Part shown: positions 27,314-35,197 of the stretch, in pieces
Position numbering within the stretch: the stretch's first letter is position 1
Layout: each line of letters opens with the position of its first letter
Source of the DNA: QWOP01 sp003669605
GTDB lineage: Bacteria; Planctomycetota; Planctomycetia; Pirellulales; UBA1268
DNA length: 59,748 nucleotides
Direction: 5' to 3'
NCBI GenBank assembly: GCA_947481985.1
Contig: CANKIK010000011.1
Coordinates: forward strand, 1-59,748
Notes under the pieces: model-generated
The model's input: only the letters and a program-made list of their open reading frames with translations
The model's database searches: none
Told to the model about the DNA's origin: nothing
Program-made: the position numbers and the translations under genes

Positions 27314-28160
27314 GAAGAAACGTTCGGCACGTCCCAGCGCAACCCGTCATCACCAGCGCCGTTTCGGCGAGCGGCAGATCAGCGCCGACGACGAGACGCC
27401 CGGTGTCCACGCGGACCGTCCGCTGCAGTTGGCTGGGCGCTCCGACGCCGCCGACGAACTCGCCGATGAGGTTGAGAGCAATGCCCTCGTCGACAACGCC
27501 ACCGCCATCTACGACGTGATCCGCCCTTATACGCGGGCGATTCTCCTCGGTCTGGCCGGTGCCTTGCTGGCGGCGGTCGCCTGGATACTCGTCTCCTCCC
27601 AGCAAGCGGCCCTCCAGTCGCAGGGTTGGGACGCCTATCTGGCTGCGGTGTCCAGCGGCGATCCTGCGGCGCTCAATGAAGTCACCACACGCCATGCCGG
27701 CACTCCCGCTGCTGACTGGTCGCGACTGATGCTCGCTGAGATGTCGCTCGAGGAGGGGACGCAGTTGCTGTTCGCCGACCGCGATCGGGCGTTGCCGAGG
27801 TTGCAGTCGGCCGTCGATCTGTACGCCGGCATCCTCTCCGACAAACCGCAGGCGATCCTGGCTGAACGGGCGACGTTCGGAATCGCGAAAGCCCGGGAGA
27901 GCATGGGGCAGTTGGACGAGGCTCGGCAGGGCTATGAGGCACTGGCAAGCGATTTTCCGACCAGTGCCCTTGCCGGCATGGCCCGCCAGCGTTCCAAGGC
28001 CCTGGCCGGAGACAGCGCCACTGAGTGGTACAGCTGGTTTGCGGCCCAGAAGATGACTCCACCGGTGCCTCCGGCTGCGGCGGCTGAAACCGGAGCGTCT
28101 GAAACTGGGGCGGATGCGGCCCCCGCGGCCCCCGCCGATGGCGCGGTCCCACCGGAGTGA
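27312..28160 (+). CDS. Membrane-anchored TPR-like protein (YfgM-like layout)
   Basis: 282 residues: an about 75-residue basic/acidic cytoplasmic N-terminus, one membrane helix (about 76-95, AILLGLAGALLAAVAWILV), then an extracytoplasmic TPR-like helical region (AERATFGIAKARESMGQLDEARQGYEALASDFP) and an Ala/Pro-rich tail. The topology resembles YfgM-type ancillary proteins of the secretion machinery, but similarity is structural only. Its stop overlaps the GTG of the pseudouridine synthase (GTGA), so the two are probably translated together. Confidence 0.8.
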   Translation: MKKRSARPSATRHHQRRFGERQISADDETPGVHADRPLQLAGRSDAADELADEVESNALVDNATAIYDVIRPYTRAILLGLAGALLAAVAWILVSSQQAALQSQGWDAYLAAVSSGDPAALNEVTTRHAGTPAADWSRLMLAEMSLEEGTQLLFADRDRALPRLQSAVDLYAGILSDKPQAILAERATFGIAKARESMGQLDEARQGYEALASDFPTSALAGMARQRSKALAGDSATEWYSWFAAQKMTPPVPPAAAAETGASETGADAAPAAPADGAVPPE

Positions 28161-29269
28161 ACTCTTTCGACGACGACAGCCCCGGTATCGAAGGCGGCAG
28201 TGACGGCGAGCGGTTCATCGACAGCGATGTCGTTTTACCGCTGCAAGTTCCGCCGGTGGGCCTTGGGCCCGATGCCCCAGTGCCGGCCGGGATTCCCCCC
28301 GCCGGCAGCGTCCTGACGCTGACTGTCGATGGCGAGGCAGCGGGCACCAGGCTCGACGTCTTGCTGGTGCGTCATGCCGGTGGCATGAGCCGATCGGCTG
28401 TGGCCCGCGTCATCGAGGCCGGGACGGTGCGGGTCGACGGAGTCGTCGCCCGCTCCTCGCTCCTCCTCCGTGCCGGTTCGGTTGTCTGCTTTACCTTTCC
28501 TGAGCTCCCGCGGACAGGCCCCGAGGCGGAGGAGATCGCCCTGGATTTCCTCCATCTCGACGACGCGATGGCGGCGGTCAACAAGCCGGCAGGAATGGTC
28601 GTCCATCCCGCCAAGGGCAACTGGAAGGGAACGCTTGCCGGGGCGCTCAAATGGCACCTGGAACGCAGCGGTGGCCTCTCCGATGTTGGTGGCCCGACTC
28701 GGCCCGGGATCGTCCATCGCCTCGATCGCGATACCAGTGGCGTGATCGTCGTCGCCCGCTCGGAGGAGGCACACCACGCCCTTGCGAAGCAGTTTGAGGA
28801 ACGGACCACCGAGAAGAGCTATCTGGCAGTGACGCAGGGCGAACCACGGTTCGATCGCGATGAGATCGACCTGCCGATCGGGATCCATCCCTACCAGCGT
28901 GAACGGATGGCCGTCCGACGAGACCACTCCACCAGCCGTGACGCGGTGACGCGCTTCGAGGTTGTGGAGCGATTCCGTCGCGCGGCACTGCTGCGGGTGA
29001 CGCCGAAGACGGGTCGCACCCATCAGATCCGCGTTCATCTGGCTGCGATCGGCTGTCCGGTGCTCGCTGACAGCCTCTACAGCGGTCGTGGAAGCGTCGA
29101 CCGCGCTTTTCTCGGTCTGCGGGGGGATGCCGCGCCGATCATCGCGCGGCAGGCGCTCCATGCAGCCAGTCTGGGGATCGACCACCCTGTAACGCGGCAG
29201 CGGTTGCTGCTGGCAGCACCGCTGCCGGCCGACATCGAGGCGCTCCTGGCTGTCCTCCGCGCTGGCTAG
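28157..29269 (+). CDS. RluD-family 23S rRNA/tRNA pseudouridine synthase
   Basis: 370 residues. A non-conserved N-terminal extension of about 55 residues precedes an S4 RNA-binding domain (GTRLDVLLVRHAGGMSRSAVARVIE). The RluA/RluC/RluD catalytic motif HRLDRDTSGVIVVAR contains the catalytic Asp190; KTGRTHQIRVHLAAIGCPVLAD is the downstream signature. It isomerises uridine to pseudouridine in structured RNA; the RluD class with S4 usually modifies 23S rRNA. The start is GTG 28157 overlapping the previous stop, although an internal start nearer the S4 domain is possible. Confidence 0.92.
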   Translation: MNSFDDDSPGIEGGSDGERFIDSDVVLPLQVPPVGLGPDAPVPAGIPPAGSVLTLTVDGEAAGTRLDVLLVRHAGGMSRSAVARVIEAGTVRVDGVVARSSLLLRAGSVVCFTFPELPRTGPEAEEIALDFLHLDDAMAAVNKPAGMVVHPAKGNWKGTLAGALKWHLERSGGLSDVGGPTRPGIVHRLDRDTSGVIVVARSEEAHHALAKQFEERTTEKSYLAVTQGEPRFDRDEIDLPIGIHPYQRERMAVRRDHSTSRDAVTRFEVVERFRRAALLRVTPKTGRTHQIRVHLAAIGCPVLADSLYSGRGSVDRAFLGLRGDAAPIIARQALHAASLGIDHPVTRQRLLLAAPLPADIEALLAVLRAG

Positions 29270-29386
29270 GCCGGTCGTCGGGGGCCATCGATTGCCGGGG
29301 TGCCTGGCATCCCCTATCCTGCCTAAAGAGCGGCGCCTTTGAAACGTGCCAGACGGTGCCTCCTGACTGGCCAAGGGGGTCTGGTG

Positions 29387-30469
29387 GTGGAACGCATCCC
29401 AAGACTGAGACGGTTGGTGGCTGCGGCGGGCAGAGCCCGGTGGGGCGTGCTGATCAGCCTGGCGGTGGTTCTGCTCGGTGGATTCTTTGCCGGGTGCAGT
29501 TGCCGCAGCGACAGCGACAAAAGTGGCCCCCCACGCATCGGTCCTGCACCGCAGCCGGTGATTCGATCGACGCCCCGGTCCACCGTCGGCAGTTCCACCG
29601 TCGGCGAACCCCGCCCTGCCTGGCAGCCCCCCGTTCCTGATTCCTTCCAACCGCTCCGCGAAGAATTGCTCGGACTGGCTCACACCCTGCGCGCGGCGTG
29701 GCCCGACGCCCCGGAAGGGGTCGATCTGGAGGCCTCGATGCACGATCGCTTCGGCAGTCTCGACGCCGCCACACGCTGCTGGGAGGAGTGGCAAGCCACT
29801 CACCCCGATTCTGCCGAGGCCGAGTTGCGTCTGGGAAAATTCGCCAAGGAGCGTGGTGACGATGCAGGGGCGCTTGAACACCTGCAGGCCGCCTTCGATC
29901 GCAGCCCCGAGCTCCCCGGAGCGCAGGTGCTTCTCGGCGAATCATTGACCGCTGCCGGGCGTGCCAGCGATGCGGTGGCGGTCCTCTCCAGGGAGTTGCC
30001 CTCCACAGCCGGTAATCCCAACCGGCTCGCCCTCCTCGGCCATGCCCACCTGCAAGCGGGCAACTATGTCGCAGCCCGGGAGGCCTTCAATCGCGTGTTG
30101 GCAATCGATCCCTCGTACACCCAGGCGATCTACGGATTGGGCACAGCGTCTGCTCGCCTGGGCTTGGCGGAGGAATCGAAGGCCTACTTCGCAGATTTCG
30201 CCCGGCGGAAAGAAAAGAGCCTCGCTGCCGACCGGGCGACAGCCGTCAATCGGCTCGACGACTTGCCGGCCCTCCATTCGGCCGCCGCCAACTGGTATGC
30301 GGTGGCCGGAAAGATCGCGGCATCGCGTGGCGACATGGGATCGGCTGAATCGTATTGGCGGCGGTCGCTGGCGTTTGCCCCCGGGCAACGCGATGCCCGG
30401 GGAGGACTCGCTGAACTGCTCCGCAGACAGGGACGCGACACCGAAGCAATCCAAGTCCGCGGACAGTAG
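29387..30469 (+). CDS. TPR lipoprotein (partner of downstream CRTAC1 protein)
   Basis: 360 residues. A signal peptide ends in a lipobox (GGFFAGC), then a Pro/Ser-rich spacer and TPR repeats (EAELRLGKFAKERGDDAGALEHL, LALLGHAHLQAGNYVAAREAFNRVLAIDPSYTQAIYGLGTA, SAESYWRRSLAFAPGQRDARGGL). GTG 29387 is preferred because AAGGGGG lies about 7 bases upstream; TTG 29339 is possible. The CRTAC1 gene begins 25 bp downstream, repeating the TPR-CRTAC1 pairing seen at 9148-13528. Likely envelope-located; role unknown. Confidence 0.85.
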   Translation: MERIPRLRRLVAAAGRARWGVLISLAVVLLGGFFAGCSCRSDSDKSGPPRIGPAPQPVIRSTPRSTVGSSTVGEPRPAWQPPVPDSFQPLREELLGLAHTLRAAWPDAPEGVDLEASMHDRFGSLDAATRCWEEWQATHPDSAEAELRLGKFAKERGDDAGALEHLQAAFDRSPELPGAQVLLGESLTAAGRASDAVAVLSRELPSTAGNPNRLALLGHAHLQAGNYVAAREAFNRVLAIDPSYTQAIYGLGTASARLGLAEESKAYFADFARRKEKSLAADRATAVNRLDDLPALHSAAANWYAVAGKIAASRGDMGSAESYWRRSLAFAPGQRDARGGLAELLRRQGRDTEAIQVRGQ

Positions 30470-30494
30470 AGTGATCCGCAGCGGGGGTACGACC

Positions 30495-32261
30495 ATGAGC
30501 CGATCAAGCGCTGCTGGAGAGAAAACGTGGAGGACAAGCAGCGGCTTGCCACAGGGGCTGCGGGCGTTGGTGGCGATCCTGGTGGTGGCCGCGCCGCTGC
30601 TGGTGGCAACCCCGGCGGCAGATCCGTCTGCGGTGCCCGGTCCAATCGCGTTCGAGGAGGTCTCGGCTGCGGCCGGGATCGACTTCGTCCACGATGACGG
30701 CAGCAGTGGTCGGCGATACATCGTCGAGACCGTCTCGGCCGGCGTGGCGACGTTCGATTACGACAGCGATGGCCGGATCGACATCTATTTTCCCAACGGT
30801 ACGCTCCTCCCCGGTGCGGAGGCGTCGGAGCCTTTCCGGACGCCCCGAGCGGCGCTGTATCGCAATCTCGGCGACTGGCGGTTTGAGGACGTGACCGTGG
30901 CCGCCGGGTTGGATGGGGCGGCTTACGGCGTCGGAGTGACCGTGGGCGACGTCGACGACGACGGCCTCCCCGATATCTATCTGAGCACCTTCGGCGCCAA
31001 GCGACTGTACCGCAACAACGGCGACGGCACATTCCGTGATGACACCTCCGCAGCTGGCGTCGGTGACGGCGACAAACTCGGCGCCGGAGTGGCGATGCTC
31101 GACATCGATGCCGACGGAGATCTCGATATCTATGCTGCCAACTACGTCCGCTTCTCGTTCGACAACCACCTCTCCCCGCGCCTGCGGGGGGTGCCGCTGT
31201 ACCACGGTCCGCGCGACTACGAGGCTTGGCCCGACAGCCTCTTTCGTAATGAAGGGGACGGGCGGTTTGTCGACATCAGTGCCGACTCCGGGATTGCCAC
31301 GGTCACCGGCCCCGGCATGGGGGTCGTGTGTCTCGATGAGGACGACGATGGCGACAGCGACATCTTCGTCCTCAATGACGTGGCGGCAAACTTCCTCTTC
31401 CGCAACGACGGGAGAGGGCGGTTTGAGGAGGTGGCCCTCGGCGCCGGTCTGGCCTACGACATGTTTGGGCAGCCCAACGGCAGCATGGGGGTCGATTGCG
31501 GCGATGTCGATAACGACGGCTGGCTCGATCTGTGGATGACCTCCTACCAAGGAGAACGCCCGGTGCTGTACCGGAACCTCGCCGGAAGCGGCTTCGAGGA
31601 CATCACCTCCCAAAGCTCAGCAGCGGCCGGGTCGGTGCCGTGGGTGAAGTGGGGCGCAGGGATCATCGACTTCGACAACGACGGCCTCCGCGATCTGTTT
31701 CTGGCCTGTGGCCACATCAACGACACCGTCGAGCAGTTCGACGATTCCACCGCCTACCGCAACCACAACATCCTCCTGCGGAATACCGGTGGAAAGTTTG
31801 TCAATCTCTCCGCGGAGGCGGGACTGGAGGCGGTCCCGCGACGCAGCGCCCGTGGTGCGGCATTTGACGACCTCGACAACGATGGCGACATCGACGTGGT
31901 CGTGCTCAACTCCCGCGAGGCGGCCACGGTGCTGCGGAACCTCGACCGCGAACGGCGCGGGGTAAACCACTGGCTGGGGGTGCGGCTGGTGGGGACTCTC
32001 GGCAACCGGGATGGCGTCGGGGCGAAAGTCAGTCTCACATTGAGCGATCGGACGCTCGTCGACGAGGTTCACTCTGGCCGCGGCTACCAGGGGCACTTTG
32101 GCAGCCGGCTCCATTTCGGTCTGGGGCAGTCGGCTGCCGTCGATCGGCTCGAGGTCCGCTGGATCGGGGGCCAGAGCGAGGAATTTGTTGTTTCGGCCGT
32201 CGATCGAGTTTTGACGCTCCGCCAGGGGAACGGACGCCACTTGAGTCCTGCCGAAGAGTGA
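30495..32261 (+). CDS. CRTAC1-family exported protein (FG-GAP repeats plus ASPIC/UnbV domain)
   Basis: 588 residues. The signal peptide (LRALVAILVVAAPLLVATPAA) lacks a lipobox, so the product is probably secreted or periplasmic. Repeated acidic loops (DYDSDGRID, DVDDDGLPD, DIDADGDLD, DEDDDGDSD, DVDNDGWLD, DFDNDGLRD, DLDNDGDID) form an FG-GAP propeller, followed by an ASPIC/UnbV C-terminus (NHWLGVRLVGTLGNRDGVGA...SGRGYQGHFGSRLHFGLG). ATG 30495 has GGGGG eight bases upstream. It ends only 3 bp from the convergent glycosyltransferase stop. Confidence 0.9.
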   Translation: MSRSSAAGEKTWRTSSGLPQGLRALVAILVVAAPLLVATPAADPSAVPGPIAFEEVSAAAGIDFVHDDGSSGRRYIVETVSAGVATFDYDSDGRIDIYFPNGTLLPGAEASEPFRTPRAALYRNLGDWRFEDVTVAAGLDGAAYGVGVTVGDVDDDGLPDIYLSTFGAKRLYRNNGDGTFRDDTSAAGVGDGDKLGAGVAMLDIDADGDLDIYAANYVRFSFDNHLSPRLRGVPLYHGPRDYEAWPDSLFRNEGDGRFVDISADSGIATVTGPGMGVVCLDEDDDGDSDIFVLNDVAANFLFRNDGRGRFEEVALGAGLAYDMFGQPNGSMGVDCGDVDNDGWLDLWMTSYQGERPVLYRNLAGSGFEDITSQSSAAAGSVPWVKWGAGIIDFDNDGLRDLFLACGHINDTVEQFDDSTAYRNHNILLRNTGGKFVNLSAEAGLEAVPRRSARGAAFDDLDNDGDIDVVVLNSREAATVLRNLDRERRGVNHWLGVRLVGTLGNRDGVGAKVSLTLSDRTLVDEVHSGRGYQGHFGSRLHFGLGQSAAVDRLEVRWIGGQSEEFVVSAVDRVLTLRQGNGRHLSPAEE

Positions 32262-32264
32262 GTT

Positions 32265-33116
32265 TCAGGGGCCTTGTTTGCCGCCGTGGCCCGTCCGATC
32301 GTCCGATCCGATGGGCCGCTCAGAGGGAGAGGGCTCATCGAAAAGCACCAGTGCCCGGGGGAGTGTCGAATCGATGATCCGCGATAACGCGACCACGAAG
32401 CCGATGACGCCGTCCCGCCACCCTCCCTGGATGCACCACGCCTTAGCAAACGCTCCCACGCCGCGCAGCGGCAGCATCCAAGCCGACGTCCGTTCTCCCT
32501 TGGCGCGGAGGATGGCGGCCTTCGGAACGGCATACCGGATCGAGCGGCAGAGGATCTCCGCAGGGGAACGAAAACTGTGGTGGAGGATCGATCCTGGCGC
32601 CAATCGCGGCGGCGTTGCGCCGCGCACCTGCTCGTGAACTGAATGATCGCTGAAGCCCGATCGGGTGCGGTTGAACAGCCGCAACACCCGCTCGCCCCCC
32701 CAGGGCCCATACCGCACCTCACGACAGCCGATGAACGTCCGCCGTCGCCATTCCCAGCAGGTGTCTGGATCGGAGAGATCGAGCGTGGCGATTCCCCGGA
32801 GCGCTTCCTCGTCGAGGGCCTCGTCGGCATCGAGCGAGAGGATCCAGTCATAAGACGCCAGTTCGACGGCGCGGCGCTTCTGTGGACCGTAGCCGAGGAA
32901 CGCCTGGTGTTCGAGGCGGGCAGCGAAAGCCTGGGCGATGGCGGATGTGGCATCAGTCGATCCGGAGTCGAGCACGAGTCTCTCGGCGCAGCACTCGACA
33001 CTCGCCAGCGTGGTCGCCAAGTGGCAGGCAGCGTTGAGCGTGATCACGATGGCGGTGACTGGCAGACTGCCGGTGGTCTGTCTCTCTGCTGCTGGATTGC
33101 GCTGGATCGCGCTCAT
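32265..33116 (-). CDS. Family 2 glycosyltransferase, WaaE/KdtX-like
   Basis: 283 residues. GT-A fold signatures: VTAIVITLNAACHLATTLASV at the N-terminus, LDSGSTDATSAIA, and the metal/sugar-nucleotide motif LSLDADEALDEE. The region CWEWRRRTFIGCREVRYGPWGGERVLRLFNR is characteristic of the WaaE/KdtX group, which adds glucose to inner-core heptose of lipopolysaccharide in enterobacteria. An LPS or glycan assembly role fits the lpx genes 5 kb away, but the acceptor is unknown. Its ATG overlaps the stop of the histidine kinase gene (ATGA), suggesting coupled translation. Confidence 0.88.
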   Translation of the reverse strand: MSAIQRNPAAERQTTGSLPVTAIVITLNAACHLATTLASVECCAERLVLDSGSTDATSAIAQAFAARLEHQAFLGYGPQKRRAVELASYDWILSLDADEALDEEALRGIATLDLSDPDTCWEWRRRTFIGCREVRYGPWGGERVLRLFNRTRSGFSDHSVHEQVRGATPPRLAPGSILHHSFRSPAEILCRSIRYAVPKAAILRAKGERTSAWMLPLRGVGAFAKAWCIQGGWRDGVIGFVVALSRIIDSTLPRALVLFDEPSPSERPIGSDDRTGHGGKQGP

Positions 33117-34909
33117 CGTCCGCCTTCATCCGTGAGTTCGGGGGGGGAGGGGAGGTCAGTCGCGGAGCCTGATTCCCGGGGACCGCTACCGATGATGGTG
33201 CCTCCCGGCAAGTCGGGTGGCTCTGGAAAGTCCGCGGCGGGGTGGGGCTCGTCACCAGCTTGATGGAGGGGGAATTCGAGGTGGAACGTGCTCCCCTCGC
33301 CGAGACGGCTATCGGCGCGGATATCGCCGCCATGTTCGTGGAGGATCTTCTGGCTCACAGTCAGCCCCAGCCCGGTACCGCGCGAACCCTTGGTGGAGAC
33401 GAAGAGCTTGAAGATCTGGGCGAGCGTCTCCTCCGACATGCCTTCGCCGTTGTCGGTGATCGTGATTCGCACAAGCTTCCGCGTTCGATCACAGTGAACG
33501 CGGATCTCCACTTCCGCTCCTTGCCGCCCCTCAACAGCGTCGAGTGCGTTGCTGACGACGTTGAGCACAGCCCGCGAGATTCCCTCCGGATCAAACAGCA
33601 TCCGGGGGAGATCGGCCGGCGGCGTCCAGCGGAGGGTGGTCCCCGATTCCTCGGCACGGTGGTGGACCGTCTCGACGATGTCGGTGATCAACGCCGTCAG
33701 GTCCGAGGGCACTGGGTCGGGTTCGCGCTCCTTGCTGAACGAGAGCATGTCCATGACCAGCGAGGAGATCTTATTTTGGTTGCGGGAGACGATCTGCCAG
33801 CCCTTGGTAAGCACGGCCAGGTCTTCGTTCTCCAGCCCCATCTCCACCAGATAACTGCCACCGCGAATCCCCTGGAGGATGTTTTTGATGTGGTGGGAAA
33901 GAGTGGCAATCGTGTGGCCGACCGCCGCCAGCCGCTCAGACTGCACCATCGCCGAGTAATAGGTGGTGTCTTCCACAGCCAGCGCTGCCTGATGGCCGAT
34001 GGCCACCATCAACTTGAGGTGCTCGTCGGTGAACTGTCGTTGGCCGGGCCCCATCGCCTCTGCCAGCGGGGTGGTGGTGTCGACGTAAAGAATGCCGACG
34101 GTGCCATAGCGGCCCTGCATCGGCACGCAGATCGCTTCTCGGACACCGGTCCGCATCACGCTGTGACCGGTGTTGAAGCGGTCGTCGTCCTGGGCATCGC
34201 TTGTCAGCACTCCTTCGCCCCGCTCCAGCACGTAGTCGAGGATCGTCCGGCTGATGGCCATCGAGGAGACGTTGGCCGAACGCCGGTCGCGGCGGGCCTT
34301 GGTCTTGAGTTGGCGGGTTTCCGGGTCAAGGAGCATCACACAGCCGCGGTCGGCCTCGACCCATTCGAAAACCAGTTGCAGAATGCGGCCCAGGAGCTCG
34401 TCGATGTCGAGGGTGTGGCTGACTGCCAGTGCGGTGCGGTACATCACCTGCAGATTGCTGCGGGCCCGGGCCAGCCAGCGGTTATCGGTGTCTCCCGGTG
34501 GCCCATCCAGCGGTGCGTTGATCGCCTCCTCGCGGAATGATTTCACGATCCGCGAGCCGTCATCACCGCGGACAGCGGGCACGATGTCGATGCCGACGTC
34601 GTCTGGCTGGCGGGCCGTCTCCCTGGAATAGACCAGGAGCGTTCGCCCCACGAGGATCTGGTCGCCGTTCTTCAGTTCGGCCCGCTCCACCCGCTGGTTG
34701 TTGACGAACGTACCATTGGAACTTTTCAGGTCGCCGACGACGTGGTTCTCGGCGACCAAACGAATCTCTGCATGACGCCGGGAGACCTCGTTGTCCTCGA
34801 GTTGCACCAGATTGCCTGCCTCGCGGCCGATGCTCACGGCTCCCTCCCGGGAGGCGAGATCGTAGCGAACGCCGCGGTTGCGGCCCTGGATGACGAAGAG
34901 CGACGGCAA
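33113..34909 (-). CDS. FHA-GAF sensor histidine kinase
   Basis: 598 residues, no membrane segment. An N-terminal FHA domain (about 1-95: GAVSIGREAGNLVQL, NEVSRRHAEI, KSSNGTFVNNQRV) binds phosphothreonine. A GAF domain (about 150-320) follows. The kinase core has H339 in TLSHHIKNILQGI as probable phosphoacceptor, N-box VLNVVSNALDAV, and ATP lids DNGEGMSEE and GSRGTGLGLTVSQKI. The FHA domain could link it to Ser/Thr kinase signalling. The proposed TTG start (34909) has GGAG eight bases upstream and directly precedes the FHA fold; no ATG fits. No response regulator is adjacent. Confidence 0.9.
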   Translation of the reverse strand: MPSLFVIQGRNRGVRYDLASREGAVSIGREAGNLVQLEDNEVSRRHAEIRLVAENHVVGDLKSSNGTFVNNQRVERAELKNGDQILVGRTLLVYSRETARQPDDVGIDIVPAVRGDDGSRIVKSFREEAINAPLDGPPGDTDNRWLARARSNLQVMYRTALAVSHTLDIDELLGRILQLVFEWVEADRGCVMLLDPETRQLKTKARRDRRSANVSSMAISRTILDYVLERGEGVLTSDAQDDDRFNTGHSVMRTGVREAICVPMQGRYGTVGILYVDTTTPLAEAMGPGQRQFTDEHLKLMVAIGHQAALAVEDTTYYSAMVQSERLAAVGHTIATLSHHIKNILQGIRGGSYLVEMGLENEDLAVLTKGWQIVSRNQNKISSLVMDMLSFSKEREPDPVPSDLTALITDIVETVHHRAEESGTTLRWTPPADLPRMLFDPEGISRAVLNVVSNALDAVEGRQGAEVEIRVHCDRTRKLVRITITDNGEGMSEETLAQIFKLFVSTKGSRGTGLGLTVSQKILHEHGGDIRADSRLGEGSTFHLEFPLHQAGDEPHPAADFPEPPDLPGGTIIGSGPRESGSATDLPSPPELTDEGGR

Positions 34910-35197
34910 GGGGTGAACTCCGGGCGGCGGGTAGGAATTATGGCAAGCCGACCCGGAAGGGATTTTGTCACAGCGCACCCCAGCCGGGAAGAAGAAAGAT
35001 TGCCAGCAGACCGCGACGGCCGCAGGCGTCAACGGTGTTCCCGCCGGACGGTGCTGTCGGCTTGGTAGACTTTGTCTCCTCTCGGCTCGTACTGCCGACC
35101 CTTTCGGTCGGCCGGATTGGAATCCGCGGCGCCGTCGAGCAGCACATTGACCAGGGCATTGACCAGCCTGAAAAACGTTTTCACCCGGGAGGAATAC

